The translations under genes were made by a program, and so were the position numbers. The notes under the pieces were generated by a model, which had not been told where the DNA came from, made no database searches, and saw nothing but the letters and a program-made list of their open reading frames with translations. DNA of 32,534 bases from Bacteroidales bacterium. Its GTDB lineage: Bacteria > Bacteroidota > Bacteroidia > Bacteroidales > Bacteroidaceae. This document shows positions 21,786 through 29,900 of this stretch, one piece after another. The DNA is taken from assembly GCA_022784065.1 (NCBI GenBank), contig JALFUO010000053.1, positions 1 to 32,534 of the forward strand. Direction: 5' to 3'. Numbering within the stretch: the stretch's first letter is position 1; each line of letters starts with the position of its first letter.

Positions 21786-22547
21786 TTACTTCCCATTGAA
21801 TGGCACGCGCACCTGCCCTTTGTCCTTCGTATACCGGCCGTAGCGGATGGCGTGGTGCGGGCAGGCGTGGTAGCAGGCAAGGCAATCGTAACAATGACCT
21901 TGCCATTTGGGCTTGCCCTTCTTGTTGGGAATAATGTTGTGCGCCGGGCACACCGCCGCGCAAAGTTTGCAACCCACGCAGTGCTTCGTCTTGAAACGAT
22001 GGTCGCCCGTCAGGAAGCGGTTGAAGAGCGGCCGCAGTACGTAACTCTTTATCCTCGGCACCGCACCGCGCACCACCTCCGTCAAGCCGCTCTGCCGCGC
22101 CTGGACTTTCTGGGCAATGTATTCCAGCCTAGCTTTCGCCGCCGCCGTCTTTCGCCGCTCCGTTTCCGCACTGTCCACATCGAAGCCGGGCAGGCAGACA
22201 TACGTGTTGCGCATCTGCACCGAGAACACCGCGTCTGCGCGGCGGCCATAAGGTTTCAGGAGATTATTTACAAAAACATCGGTCATGCCGATGTCGTCGC
22301 CGCAGGTGCATACAATATATATATAGTGCGCTGCTGCCACCGCCGCAGCTGCTTCGCGCAGCACGCGTTCCACGATGCGCGGCATACCCCATGCGTAAAC
22401 GGGAAACACGATGCCCACCGCTGCCTCGCCTTTCTCCAAAGGCGTTTCGCGCAGGGAGAGCAAGGGGCGCACGCTGTCGCCCGTAAGATCCGCCAAAAGG
22501 CGGGCGGCATAAAGGGAATTGCCTGTACCAGAAAAGTATAGTATCAT
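21786..22547 (-). CDS. EFR1-type flavodoxin/ferredoxin protein
   Basis: 253 residues. The N-terminus is flavodoxin-like with an FMN phosphate loop, YFSGTGNSLYAARLLA. The C-terminus carries two [4Fe-4S] ferredoxin motifs: CVGCKLCAAVCP (Cys190, 193, 196, 200) and CYDCLACYHACP (Cys219, 222, 225, 229). This is the EFR1 architecture, a cytosolic electron carrier whose partners are generally unknown. It lies 53 nt after ispE on the same strand, with repeat DNA in the gap; no promoter box is visible, so it may be read from the ispE transcript. Nothing looks missing or truncated. Confidence 0.9.
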   Translation of the reverse strand: MILYFSGTGNSLYAARLLADLTGDSVRPLLSLRETPLEKGEAAVGIVFPVYAWGMPRIVERVLREAAAAVAAAHYIYIVCTCGDDIGMTDVFVNNLLKPYGRRADAVFSVQMRNTYVCLPGFDVDSAETERRKTAAAKARLEYIAQKVQARQSGLTEVVRGAVPRIKSYVLRPLFNRFLTGDHRFKTKHCVGCKLCAAVCPAHNIIPNKKGKPKWQGHCYDCLACYHACPHHAIRYGRYTKDKGQVRVPFNGK

Positions 22548-22577
22548 CTTCTTATTTGTTCATATAAATGCACCTTT

Positions 22578-22645
22578 GGCTGCGGCTCGGCATAGCCCGA
22601 TCAAACAAGTTTGTCGGTCTCTGCGCTCGCCTTGCGCAAACGTTC
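22578..22645. repeat. Hairpin repeat overlapping the 3' end of ispE
   Basis: Read on the minus strand: GAACGTTTGCGCAAGGCGAG, an inner CAAAC/GTTTG stem, then ATGCCGAGCCGCAGCC. It encodes the last ~14 residues and stop of ispE and matches the unit at 19796-19856. Confidence 0.7.
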
Positions 22646-23464
22646 CTGATAAACGAAGCAGTCCTTAAACGCCGCCTCGATGCCTTCCATTCGGTGGGGG
22701 AAGATGCCGAACACGGTGCTGCCGCTGCCGCTCATCGAGGCGTAGAGTGCGCCGAGATCGTAGAGTGTGTTTTTGATGGCTTCGATAGTGGGGTGGAGGC
22801 GGAACACGGAACGCTCGAAATCGTTGCTCACCGTGTCGCGCCACGTTTCTATGGGGCGGCTCAGCGCGTCGCGCAAATCGTGCTCGGGCTGCGCCGGCAC
22901 CACGCCCGAATATGCTTCGCGTGTGGACACGGCCACGGGCGGTTTCACGAGCACGAGGGTCTTGCCTTTGAGCGACACGTCAGCCGGCGTTAGCACGTCG
23001 CCGATGCCCTCTGCGTAAGCAGGCTTGCCGTCGATGAAAAACGCGCAGTCCGCGCCGAAGCGGGCGATGCGTCGCCGCATATCGTCGTCAGTCAGACCGA
23101 GGCGGAAGCGCTCGTTAAGTCCCTTTATCATCTCCGCCGCATCGCTGCTGCCGCCGCCCAGTCCCGCGCCGGTGGGAATGCGCTTGCCGAGGAAAATCTC
23201 GACGGGCGGCAAGTCGAACTCCTCTTTCAGGGCAAGATAAGTCTTTACCACGATGTTGTCTTCCGGCGCGCACAGGTTCTTCACGCCGCTCACATAGAGG
23301 GCGTAAGGCACATGGCGGTCGCGCGGCTCGCAGATTTCGAGCGAGTCGGTGAGGCCTACGGGATAAAAGAGTGTTTGGAGGTTGTGGTAGCCATCGGGCC
23401 GCTTTTCAACGACATACAGCCCGATGTTGATTTTGCAGATAGGATACAAAAGCGTTTTTTGCAT
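22601..23464 (-). CDS. ispE: 4-diphosphocytidyl-2-C-methyl-D-erythritol kinase
   Basis: Phosphorylates CDP-methylerythritol with ATP in the MEP route to isoprenoids, in the cytosol. 287 residues. GHMP-kinase features: CKINIGLYVVEKRPDGYHNL at the N-terminus (Lys11), the ATP loop PTGAGLGGGSSDA (97-109), ADCAFFIDGKPAYAEGIGD with the expected catalytic Asp, and SGSGSTVFGIF near the end. The ordinary family ending would be about FVYQERL; here RKASAETDKLV is added from a dispersed repeat that also supplies the stop codon. A -7 box TAACTTTG lies upstream. The EFR1 gene follows on the same strand. Confidence 0.95.
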   Translation of the reverse strand: MQKTLLYPICKINIGLYVVEKRPDGYHNLQTLFYPVGLTDSLEICEPRDRHVPYALYVSGVKNLCAPEDNIVVKTYLALKEEFDLPPVEIFLGKRIPTGAGLGGGSSDAAEMIKGLNERFRLGLTDDDMRRRIARFGADCAFFIDGKPAYAEGIGDVLTPADVSLKGKTLVLVKPPVAVSTREAYSGVVPAQPEHDLRDALSRPIETWRDTVSNDFERSVFRLHPTIEAIKNTLYDLGALYASMSGSGSTVFGIFPHRMEGIEAAFKDCFVYQERLRKASAETDKLV

Positions 23465-23516
23465 GGAGTTTTGTGGCTTTTGGAGGAAAAAGATAGAGGG
23501 TTAATCTATTCTGTCA

Positions 23517-23524
23517 CAAAGTTA
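23517..23524 (-). promoter_or_regulatory. ispE promoter -7 box
   Basis: Minus strand reads TAACTTTG (TAnnTTTG), 53 nt before the ispE ATG. Confidence 0.55.
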
Positions 23525-23567
23525 AATACTTTTTCGTTCTTGTAAAAGTCAAAAAGGGGGCTTTTTA

Positions 23568-23599
23568 TTTGGCATTTCCGCCGCCTTATAGTAACTTTG
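23568..23599 (+). promoter_or_regulatory. Promoter of the 23695 operon
   Basis: TTTG (23568-23571) and TAACTTTG (23592-23599) are 20 nt apart. It is divergent from the ispE promoter and lies 95 nt before ATG 23695. Confidence 0.65.
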
Positions 23600-23694
23600 C
23601 AGTAAGAAAGTGGCCTAACGCTTTCTTGCAGTTTCAATTAGACGCGCTCTTGCGTCATCTTTTTTATCCAAAAGTTTTATACAATTTTTGTAAA

Positions 23695-24327
23695 ATGGGA
23701 TTATTCTCAAAAATATTCAAGAAGAAGGCAACGGCGCAGGACGCTGGTTGGCGCGTGGGCGGCATGGAGGACTTCATGACGCTTATTCGCGTTTACTACC
23801 AAGCAGTTATGGCCGCCAATCTCGGCATCACGAACCTCGCCGCCTTGCCCGACTTGCGCGTGTTTAAGCAGACGCTCCACGTGCAGACAGTGAACAACAA
23901 GCTCGGCCTCGGAGAAAAGAACCGCTGCAAAAAGATGCTTAGCGAAATCTACGGCATCAGCGACTCCTTCTTCAAGGAAATCGACCAAAGCATCAAGAAG
24001 AACTGCCGCACGGTGAACGATGTTCGCAACTATCTCTTCCTCTTCCAAGGCTTCTCGCAGGACCTCATGATGCTTATGGGCAACCTCATGAAGTGGAAGT
24101 TCCGTATGCCGGGCTTCATGCGCAACGTGCTGCGCCAGCTTACGGAAAAGACCGTGAACGAAGTGCTCACCAAGAACAACTGGAAGGACGACGGCGTGCG
24201 CAAAACGTGCGTGGCTATCCGCACCTACCAGGCCCGCCTCGGCTACTCCGCCGCCTGGATGTCGGAATATGTCTACAACGTGGTGATGCTCGCCAAGAAA
24301 GAGCCGAAACCCGCCGACAAGGAATAG
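23695..24327 (+). CDS. Unrecognised conserved-looking protein upstream of zapA
   Basis: 210 residues from ATG 23695 (MGLFSKIFKKKATAQDAGWR). The frame is open upstream, but that part overlaps the promoter. It is mostly helical and basic, with no signal peptide. The amphipathic N-terminus GLFSKIFKKK could bind a membrane surface. Visible segments include GITNLAALPDLRVFKQTLHV, LGLGEKNRCKKML and GFSQDLMMLMGNLMKWKF. I do not recognise a family. It heads a same-strand series with a small coiled-coil protein, ZapA and RNase Y, so a role linked to cell division or the membrane is possible (inference from position only). Confidence 0.8.
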   Translation: MGLFSKIFKKKATAQDAGWRVGGMEDFMTLIRVYYQAVMAANLGITNLAALPDLRVFKQTLHVQTVNNKLGLGEKNRCKKMLSEIYGISDSFFKEIDQSIKKNCRTVNDVRNYLFLFQGFSQDLMMLMGNLMKWKFRMPGFMRNVLRQLTEKTVNEVLTKNNWKDDGVRKTCVAIRTYQARLGYSAAWMSEYVYNVVMLAKKEPKPADKE

Positions 24328-24384
24328 CCTCCTCCTCCCGCAACCCATTCTATCACAAACCGTTTCACCAAACCGCAAATCCTT

Positions 24385-24678
24385 ATGACCCAAGAACAAG
24401 AACAGGCGTTGCGCCATTTTGAAACCCGCGTGCGGCAGCTTATCCTGCACTGCGGCGAACTGGCTCGCGAGAACGAAAGGCTTGCGGCAGAGGTGGAAAA
24501 GCGCGACGGCATCATCGCCCAGAAAGACAAGGACTTTGCCGAACTGCGCCGCGAGTTTGACAGCCTCAAAATCGCGAGAATGATAGAGGTGACGGGAGGC
24601 GACGTGAAGGCCGCACGGCAGCGCATCAACACCATTATCCACGAAATCGACAAGAGCATCGCACTGCTCAACGTCTAA
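24385..24678 (+). CDS. Small coiled-coil protein next to zapA
   Basis: 97 residues, almost entirely helical. A heptad-rich segment (about 15-60, LARENERLAAEVEKRDGIIA) is followed by a conserved-looking tail (ARMIEVTGGDVKAARQRINT, then IIHEIDKSIALL). No signal peptide. It lies 57 nt after the 210-residue gene and 33 nt before zapA. Length, coiled coil and position recall ZapB, the ZapA partner of gammaproteobacteria, but no sequence identity is claimed. The tail resembles a Bacteroidetes-specific family commonly placed before zapA. Confidence 0.8.
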   Translation: MTQEQEQALRHFETRVRQLILHCGELARENERLAAEVEKRDGIIAQKDKDFAELRREFDSLKIARMIEVTGGDVKAARQRINTIIHEIDKSIALLNV

Positions 24679-24711
24679 AATCCCCGATTCTTTTACATCT
24701 TTTCAAGAGCC

Positions 24712-25014
24712 ATGGATCCCCATTCTGATAAACTCGTCATCAATCTCTTCATCGGCCGCCAGTCTTATCCCATCACGGTGAAGCGCGACCAGGAGGAGGT
24801 GTTCCGCCGCGCCGCAGAACTTATCAACAACAAGCTGCAACGCTATCAGACGGCCTATCCCAATCAAGGCAACGAGAAGCTTACGGCCATCGCCCTGCTC
24901 GATTTTGCCGTCATGGCGCTGAAAATGGAAAAGGACCACGAAACGCAGCCCTACGCCGACTCTATCGCCCAGCTCACCAAAGAAATAGAGGACGCCCTCG
25001 CGCCTCACGAGTAG
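24712..25014 (+). CDS. zapA: Cell division protein ZapA
   Basis: Binds and bundles FtsZ filaments at midcell. 100 residues, normal for the family: [20 protein letters not shown] with the ZapA beta hairpin, then a helix ([16 protein letters not shown]), [18 protein letters not shown] and a C-terminal coiled coil. The last codons (PHE) and the stop TAG lie in the repeat CCTCACGAGTAGGGGCG, which also occurs after lysS, so the extreme C-terminus is repeat-derived. rny follows 124 nt downstream on the same strand. Confidence 0.93.
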   Translation: MDPHSDKLVINLFIGRQSYPITVKRDQEEVFRRAAELINNKLQRYQTAYPNQGNEKLTAIALLDFAVMALKMEKDHETQPYADSIAQLTKEIEDALAPHE

Positions 25015-25033
25015 GGGCGTTTTGAAAACGCCC
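25003..25033. repeat. CTCACGAGTAGGGGCG palindrome at zapA stop
   Basis: CCTCACGAGTAGGGGCG matches the bases at 4106-4122. The palindromic core GGGCGTTTTGAAAACGCCC is two bases shorter than other copies. The TAG within it is the zapA stop. Confidence 0.75.
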
Positions 25034-25138
25034 GCCCCAAGCGCTGAAAGGCAACGTTTGGGCAAGACCGGCCAAGGGAAACAGAGACACACAATAATTA
25101 TATATATACACACCCTAATCAATCACCCTTAAAACACA

Positions 25139-26668
25139 ATGGATATCATAATTCCTATCATCGCTCTACTCATAGGCGGCGGCATCGGATTTGCCATATT
25201 CCGCTACATCTTGACAAAGAAGTACAACTTTGTGCTTGAGAGCGCACGCAAAGAAGCCGAAGTCATCAAAGAGAGCAAACTGCTCGAAGTGAAGGAAAAG
25301 TTCCTCAACAAGAAGGCAGAACTCGAAAACGAAGTCCGCGCACACCAGCAAAAATTCCAGCAGGCTGAAAACAAACTCAAGCAGCGCGAGCTCGGCCTCA
25401 ACCAGAAGCAGGAAGACCTCGCTCGTCGCAAGCAGGAACTCGACGCTGCCCACACCCGCGTGGAAAACAAGCAGCAGGCACTCGCCAAGCGCGAAGAAGA
25501 ACTTGAAAAGCTCCAGCTCAAAGAGCGCGAGAAACTCGAAGAACTCAGCGGCCTGTCGGCCGAAGAGGCTAAGAACCGCCTCGTGGAATCGCTCAAAGAC
25601 GAAGCACGCACCAATGCGCAGAGCTACATCAACGAGATTATGGACGACGCCAAACTCACCGCAGGCAAGGAGGCCAAGCGCATTGTCATACAGACTATTC
25701 AGCGCGTGGCTACGGAAACGGCCATTGAAAACAGCGTCACCGTGTTCCACATCGACAACGACGAGGTGAAAGGCCGCATCATCGGCCGCGAAGGCCGCAA
25801 TATCCGCGCCCTCGAAGCCGCCACGGGCGTTGAAATCGTTGTGGACGACACGCCCGAGGCCATCGTTATCTCCGCTTTCGACCCCATACGCCGCGAAATC
25901 TGCCGCCTCGCCCTGCACCAGCTCATCGCCGACGGCCGCATCCACCCCGCACGCATCGAGGAAGTCGTGGCCAAGGTGAAGAAACAGGTGGAAGAAGAAG
26001 TCATCGAGACGGGTAAGCGCACGGCCATCGACCTCGGCGTGCATGGCTTGCACCCCGAACTGATTCGCATCATCGGTAAGATGAAATATCGCTCTTCCTA
26101 TGGACAAAACCTCTTGCAGCACGCCCGCGAAACCGCCAACCTCTGCTCCGTAATGGCTGCCGAGCTCGGCCTGAACCCCAAGAAGGCAAAGCGTGCCGGT
26201 CTCTTGCACGACATCGGCAAGGTGCCCGATGAGGAAAGCGAACTGCCCCACGCACTCTACGGCGGCAAGCTGGCAGAGAAGTATAAGGAGAAGCCCGAAA
26301 TCTGCAACGCCATTGCCGCCCACCACGACGAGGAAGAGATGACCACGCTCCTCGCCCCCATCGTTCAGGTGTGCGATGCCATCAGCGGTGCACGTCCCGG
26401 CGCACGCCGCGAAATCGTGGAAGCCTACATCAAGCGCCTCAATGACCTCGAGCAAATCGCTTCGAGCTACGAGGGCGTTACGAAGACCTACGCCATTCAG
26501 GCAGGCCGCGAGCTCCGCGTCATTGTGGGTGCCGACAAGATCGACGACACGCAAATCGAGCAGCTCAGCGCCGACATCGCCCGCCGCATTCAGGACGAAA
26601 TGACTTATCCCGGCCAGGTGAAGATTACCGTGATCCGCGAAACGCGCTCGGTAAGCTACGCCAAGTAA
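25139..26668 (+). CDS. rny: Ribonuclease Y
   Basis: Membrane-bound endoribonuclease that starts mRNA decay. 509 residues, normal length. An N-terminal transmembrane helix ([19 protein letters not shown]) is followed by a long charged coiled coil (about 30-150), a KH RNA-binding domain ([20 protein letters not shown], from about 212) and an HD domain with LLHDIGKV (His357-Asp358). The C-terminal part is [13 protein letters not shown] to the end VSYAK. It is the last gene of the zapA group; a repeat and 124 nt lie before its ATG, and no -7 box was found there. A hairpin follows the stop. Confidence 0.97.
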   Translation: MDIIIPIIALLIGGGIGFAIFRYILTKKYNFVLESARKEAEVIKESKLLEVKEKFLNKKAELENEVRAHQQKFQQAENKLKQRELGLNQKQEDLARRKQELDAAHTRVENKQQALAKREEELEKLQLKEREKLEELSGLSAEEAKNRLVESLKDEARTNAQSYINEIMDDAKLTAGKEAKRIVIQTIQRVATETAIENSVTVFHIDNDEVKGRIIGREGRNIRALEAATGVEIVVDDTPEAIVISAFDPIRREICRLALHQLIADGRIHPARIEEVVAKVKKQVEEEVIETGKRTAIDLGVHGLHPELIRIIGKMKYRSSYGQNLLQHARETANLCSVMAAELGLNPKKAKRAGLLHDIGKVPDEESELPHALYGGKLAEKYKEKPEICNAIAAHHDEEEMTTLLAPIVQVCDAISGARPGARREIVEAYIKRLNDLEQIASSYEGVTKTYAIQAGRELRVIVGADKIDDTQIEQLSADIARRIQDEMTYPGQVKITVIRETRSVSYAK

Positions 26669-26698
26669 AAGACATTCTCGTTTAAGCACAATATTGCA

Positions 26699-26734
26699 GC
26701 AGGGGCGGGCTCTTTTCAGAGAGCCCGCCCCTGC
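26699..26734. terminator. 14-bp perfect hairpin after rny
   Basis: GCAGGGGCGGGCTC (26699-26712) pairs perfectly with GAGCCCGCCCCTGC (26721-26734) around an eight-base loop, 31 nt after the rny stop. There is no T-tract; it may block exonucleases or be a repeat unit. The GGGGCGGGC sequence resembles the other G-rich repeats. Confidence 0.5.
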
Positions 26735-26784
26735 TATGTATATAAAAACGATAGTAAAAACGTGACAAACATGTCGGTAAATAA

Positions 26785-26808
26785 GTAGGGGCGTTTTGCA
26801 AAACGCCC
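26785..26808. repeat. GTAGGGGCGTTTTGC palindrome
   Basis: The core GGGCGTTTTGCAAAACGCCC is identical to the copies at 14696 and 16904, preceded by AAGTAG. Confidence 0.75.
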
Positions 26809-26861
26809 GTCGAGTAAACGAGTAGACAAGTATACGTGTGGTTGCTGTCTATATATATAAT

Positions 26862-26891
26862 AAAGGTGCGCCAATCATTCGGCGCACCTTT
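26862..26891. terminator. Hairpin between rny and the sialidase gene
   Basis: AAAGGTGCGCC (26862-26872) pairs with GGCGCACCTTT (26881-26891). It lies 28 nt past the minus-strand sialidase stop and could end transcription from either side. Confidence 0.65.
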
Positions 26892-26918
26892 CTTTGCGTT
26901 ATGCCGTCGGGCGGCTTT

Positions 26919-29900
26919 TTATCTTACCAAAACCTTCTTGCCGTTCTTGATATACACGCCGGGCACTGCGGTGTCGGAGACGCGGCGGCCGGAGAGGTCG
27001 TAGATGGCGTTGTCCTGGGGCAGGGTGGGGGCGGGGATAAAGTTGATGCCCGTCGGGGTGTATTCGCTGGGAATGGGGTAGAACGGCTGTTCTTCCATAA
27101 ACTTATAGCGGCCGTCGGAAGCCCAGTCGAGGCTCATGCGCACGAAGCGGAGCACATAGTTGTTGGCGTTGTAGTAGCCGTCCTCCTCGTAGTAAACGCC
27201 GAGCGTGCCGTCGGGCAGTACCACTGCCGTGCTATACCCCGAGCCCCACGGGCAAATGGTCTTGGGCGAGCCGAAGGTTTCGCCCTCGTCGGTGGACAGG
27301 CAGATGCTCACGTTGGTGCGGGCGGTCGAGCTGTTGGGCAGCGTTTCGAAGGCGATGTTCCAGGGGTTGCCGTCGAGCGTGGAGCACCACGTCATGTATT
27401 CGCCGTCGCAGGCCACGCCGCTGATGCCCGAGGTGAAGCGCGTTTGCGGCGCATAGTGCCAAGTCTGGCCGTTGTCGCTCGTCACGTTGTGGAAGTTGTA
27501 GCCCGTGGCGCGTACGAAGATAGAGAGGTCGCCGTTGTTGCGCTCCAGCGTTTTAGGCTCGTCGGCCGAGGTGGTGCCGCTCGTGCCCTGCACGCTCCAC
27601 GTCTGTCCGTGGTCGAAGCTCATGAAGAAGAAGAAGTTTTGCGAATTGTCTGCCTGGCGGTTCACGAAGCTCGATACGAGCGTGCCGTCGCGCTTCTGGA
27701 GGGCTGCGCCTGAGCCTGAGAAGCCGCCCTTCCACGTGGCGTTGGGACTGCCCGTACCGTAGAGGCTCTTAGTATGGTCTACAGGCGTGCCCCACGTTTC
27801 GCCGCCGTCTTCGCTGATGATGGTCTTCCAGAGCATCGGCTGCGCTGCGGTCGATGCCCAGAAGCCGTGGCCGTAAGTGCCGGCGGAGGTCATGATGCCG
27901 ATGATGTTGCCGTTGGTACGGTCCGTTACGATAGAGGCGTCGCCGTGGCCGTATGCGCCTCCGAGTTCGGCTGTGCCAGCCACGCGCACGGGCTGCGTCC
28001 AGCTCTTGCCGAGGTCGTCGCTGTATTGCGCCACCACGTATACTTGATTGGGCAGGTCGCCGTTGTGCTGCAAGCGGTCGTCGGTGAGCGTCACGAGGCG
28101 GTCCACGATGCGGCCGTCGGCCAGTTTCTTCTTCACCGTCGTGATGGCGGGAATGCGATAGTAGCGCGAGCCGCAGTCGTAAGGCATCAGCACGGCGCTT
28201 TCAGAGAGGAAGATGGTGACAGCGTGGCTGGGGTTGCCGTTAGCCTCGGCGAGGTCTGCGCCGTCGATGGTGTAGGCTGTGATTGCAGCGTCTACGGTGT
28301 GGCCTTCTGCGGCGGTTTCAGCGATGTCGTAGGCAATCCACACGTAGTTTTCGCCCGGCGTGAGCGCGTGCGTGCCCGTCACGGCGAAGGTGCCGTCGGC
28401 GGCGATGTCGGTTGTCGAGCCGAAGAGCGTGCCGTTGCCCTCGCGCCATGCCATAAGGCCCTCTTCGTCGACGAAGAGCTCTCGGTCGTTAGAGGCGATA
28501 TACACCTTCACGGCTGCTACGTCGGCCGGGTCGGTGGCGATGACGCGGCCTTTCACGGCTTGCAGCGCGTTAGAGCCTTCCACGCCGTTCACGCGGATAG
28601 CGGCGCGCACGATCGGCTGGTTCTTGTTGCCGATGCCCGTCGTCACCTTGCCCTGCTTCACAGTTGTAGAGCCTACTGTGGCTTCGGGGTGGCTCATATC
28701 TACTTTCTCAAACTTCCAGAGCGAAGCTCCGTCGGCTGCAGCCGCCCAGCGCACGATGACCGCGCCGGCTTCCTGCGCATGGAGCTCCGTGGCCGTGTCT
28801 TTGATGATATAATAGTCGTAGGCTTCGGAGATAGTATATATATAATTGGGTGTGTCGCTCTTGCCGAACTGCGTGTTGGAGCCCGTGCCGCTGCCGGCCG
28901 TGCCTACATACACTCCGTCGTAGTTCTTGATGGCGAGTTTCCCGTCCTGCTGCCAGAAGCTCCACACGCGGTCGGACGAGAAAGCCTTCTCGCCGAAGCG
29001 CATGCGGTCGATGGCGCTGTCGTAGTACATCACCTTGCCCGTGCAATAAGCCTTGGTGGAAGCGTTGGTGATGTAATACCAATGCACGTCGCCCTCGGTG
29101 CTGATTGTCGGGAGCGAGAGGGGTTCGGTCGCCTTAACTTTTACCGTGAAGTCAGAAAGCACCACGCCCTGCAGGTTCGTTCCCGAAAGGGTGAACGTCA
29201 CGCTTGATTCGGAAAGGCCCGTCTGGCTGTGCGTCTGCGCCGTGGTGGAGGTGGTGTAGCTCGGGCCGCCGGAGAAGGCGAGCGTCAAGCCCGTGCTGTG
29301 TCCGTTGTTGGCAAAGGTGAAGCTGTAGCTGTCGATCACGTAGCCCGAGGGAGCGGCAAGCGTGTACGTAGCATTGGCCGAAGAGCCGGAGAAAAGCTGC
29401 ACGTTGTTGTCCTTCCAGTTCATGTTGTTGGCGTTTGCCGTGAAAGTGAGCTGCGGCGTGGCAGTGCTTTTCCAGACAGAGTTGTACGGGGCGTTTTCCG
29501 TAGTGCCGTTGTAGAGCGAGCCGTTGAGCTTGTCAATGGTATAGGTCAGCACGCCGGCAGGCTCTTCCGGCTCCGGGGCGTCTTCGATGAGGAATTGGCA
29601 GCCCGTGTCGCTGCGGTCGCTACCGAGGTTGCTCTCCGAGCTCCAGTTGTATATTTTATAGCCGAGGCCGGCCTGCGTCTGGTTGAGCTGCACCGTGCCG
29701 CTGCTGATGATGTAATATCCCTGCGTGTTGGCATAGCTCAGCGTCCAGCCTGCCGCGGGCTGCGCCGTGGCGGTTTGGATTTGGGAGTCGTAGGCTGCGG
29801 AAGGGCTGAGAAACGTGCCGTGCTGGCGGTTGATGATGTCGAATGCGCCGTCCGTGCGCTTCACGAACTTCCACATCGAAGCGGCAGAGGCGGCGGTGCT

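Noticed and set aside
25015-25138. 6S RNA gene between zapA and rny (by analogy with ssrS after zapA in gammaproteobacteria)
   Set aside because: The gap is only 124 nt, starts with a GTAGGGGCG repeat, and shows no long bulged hairpin.
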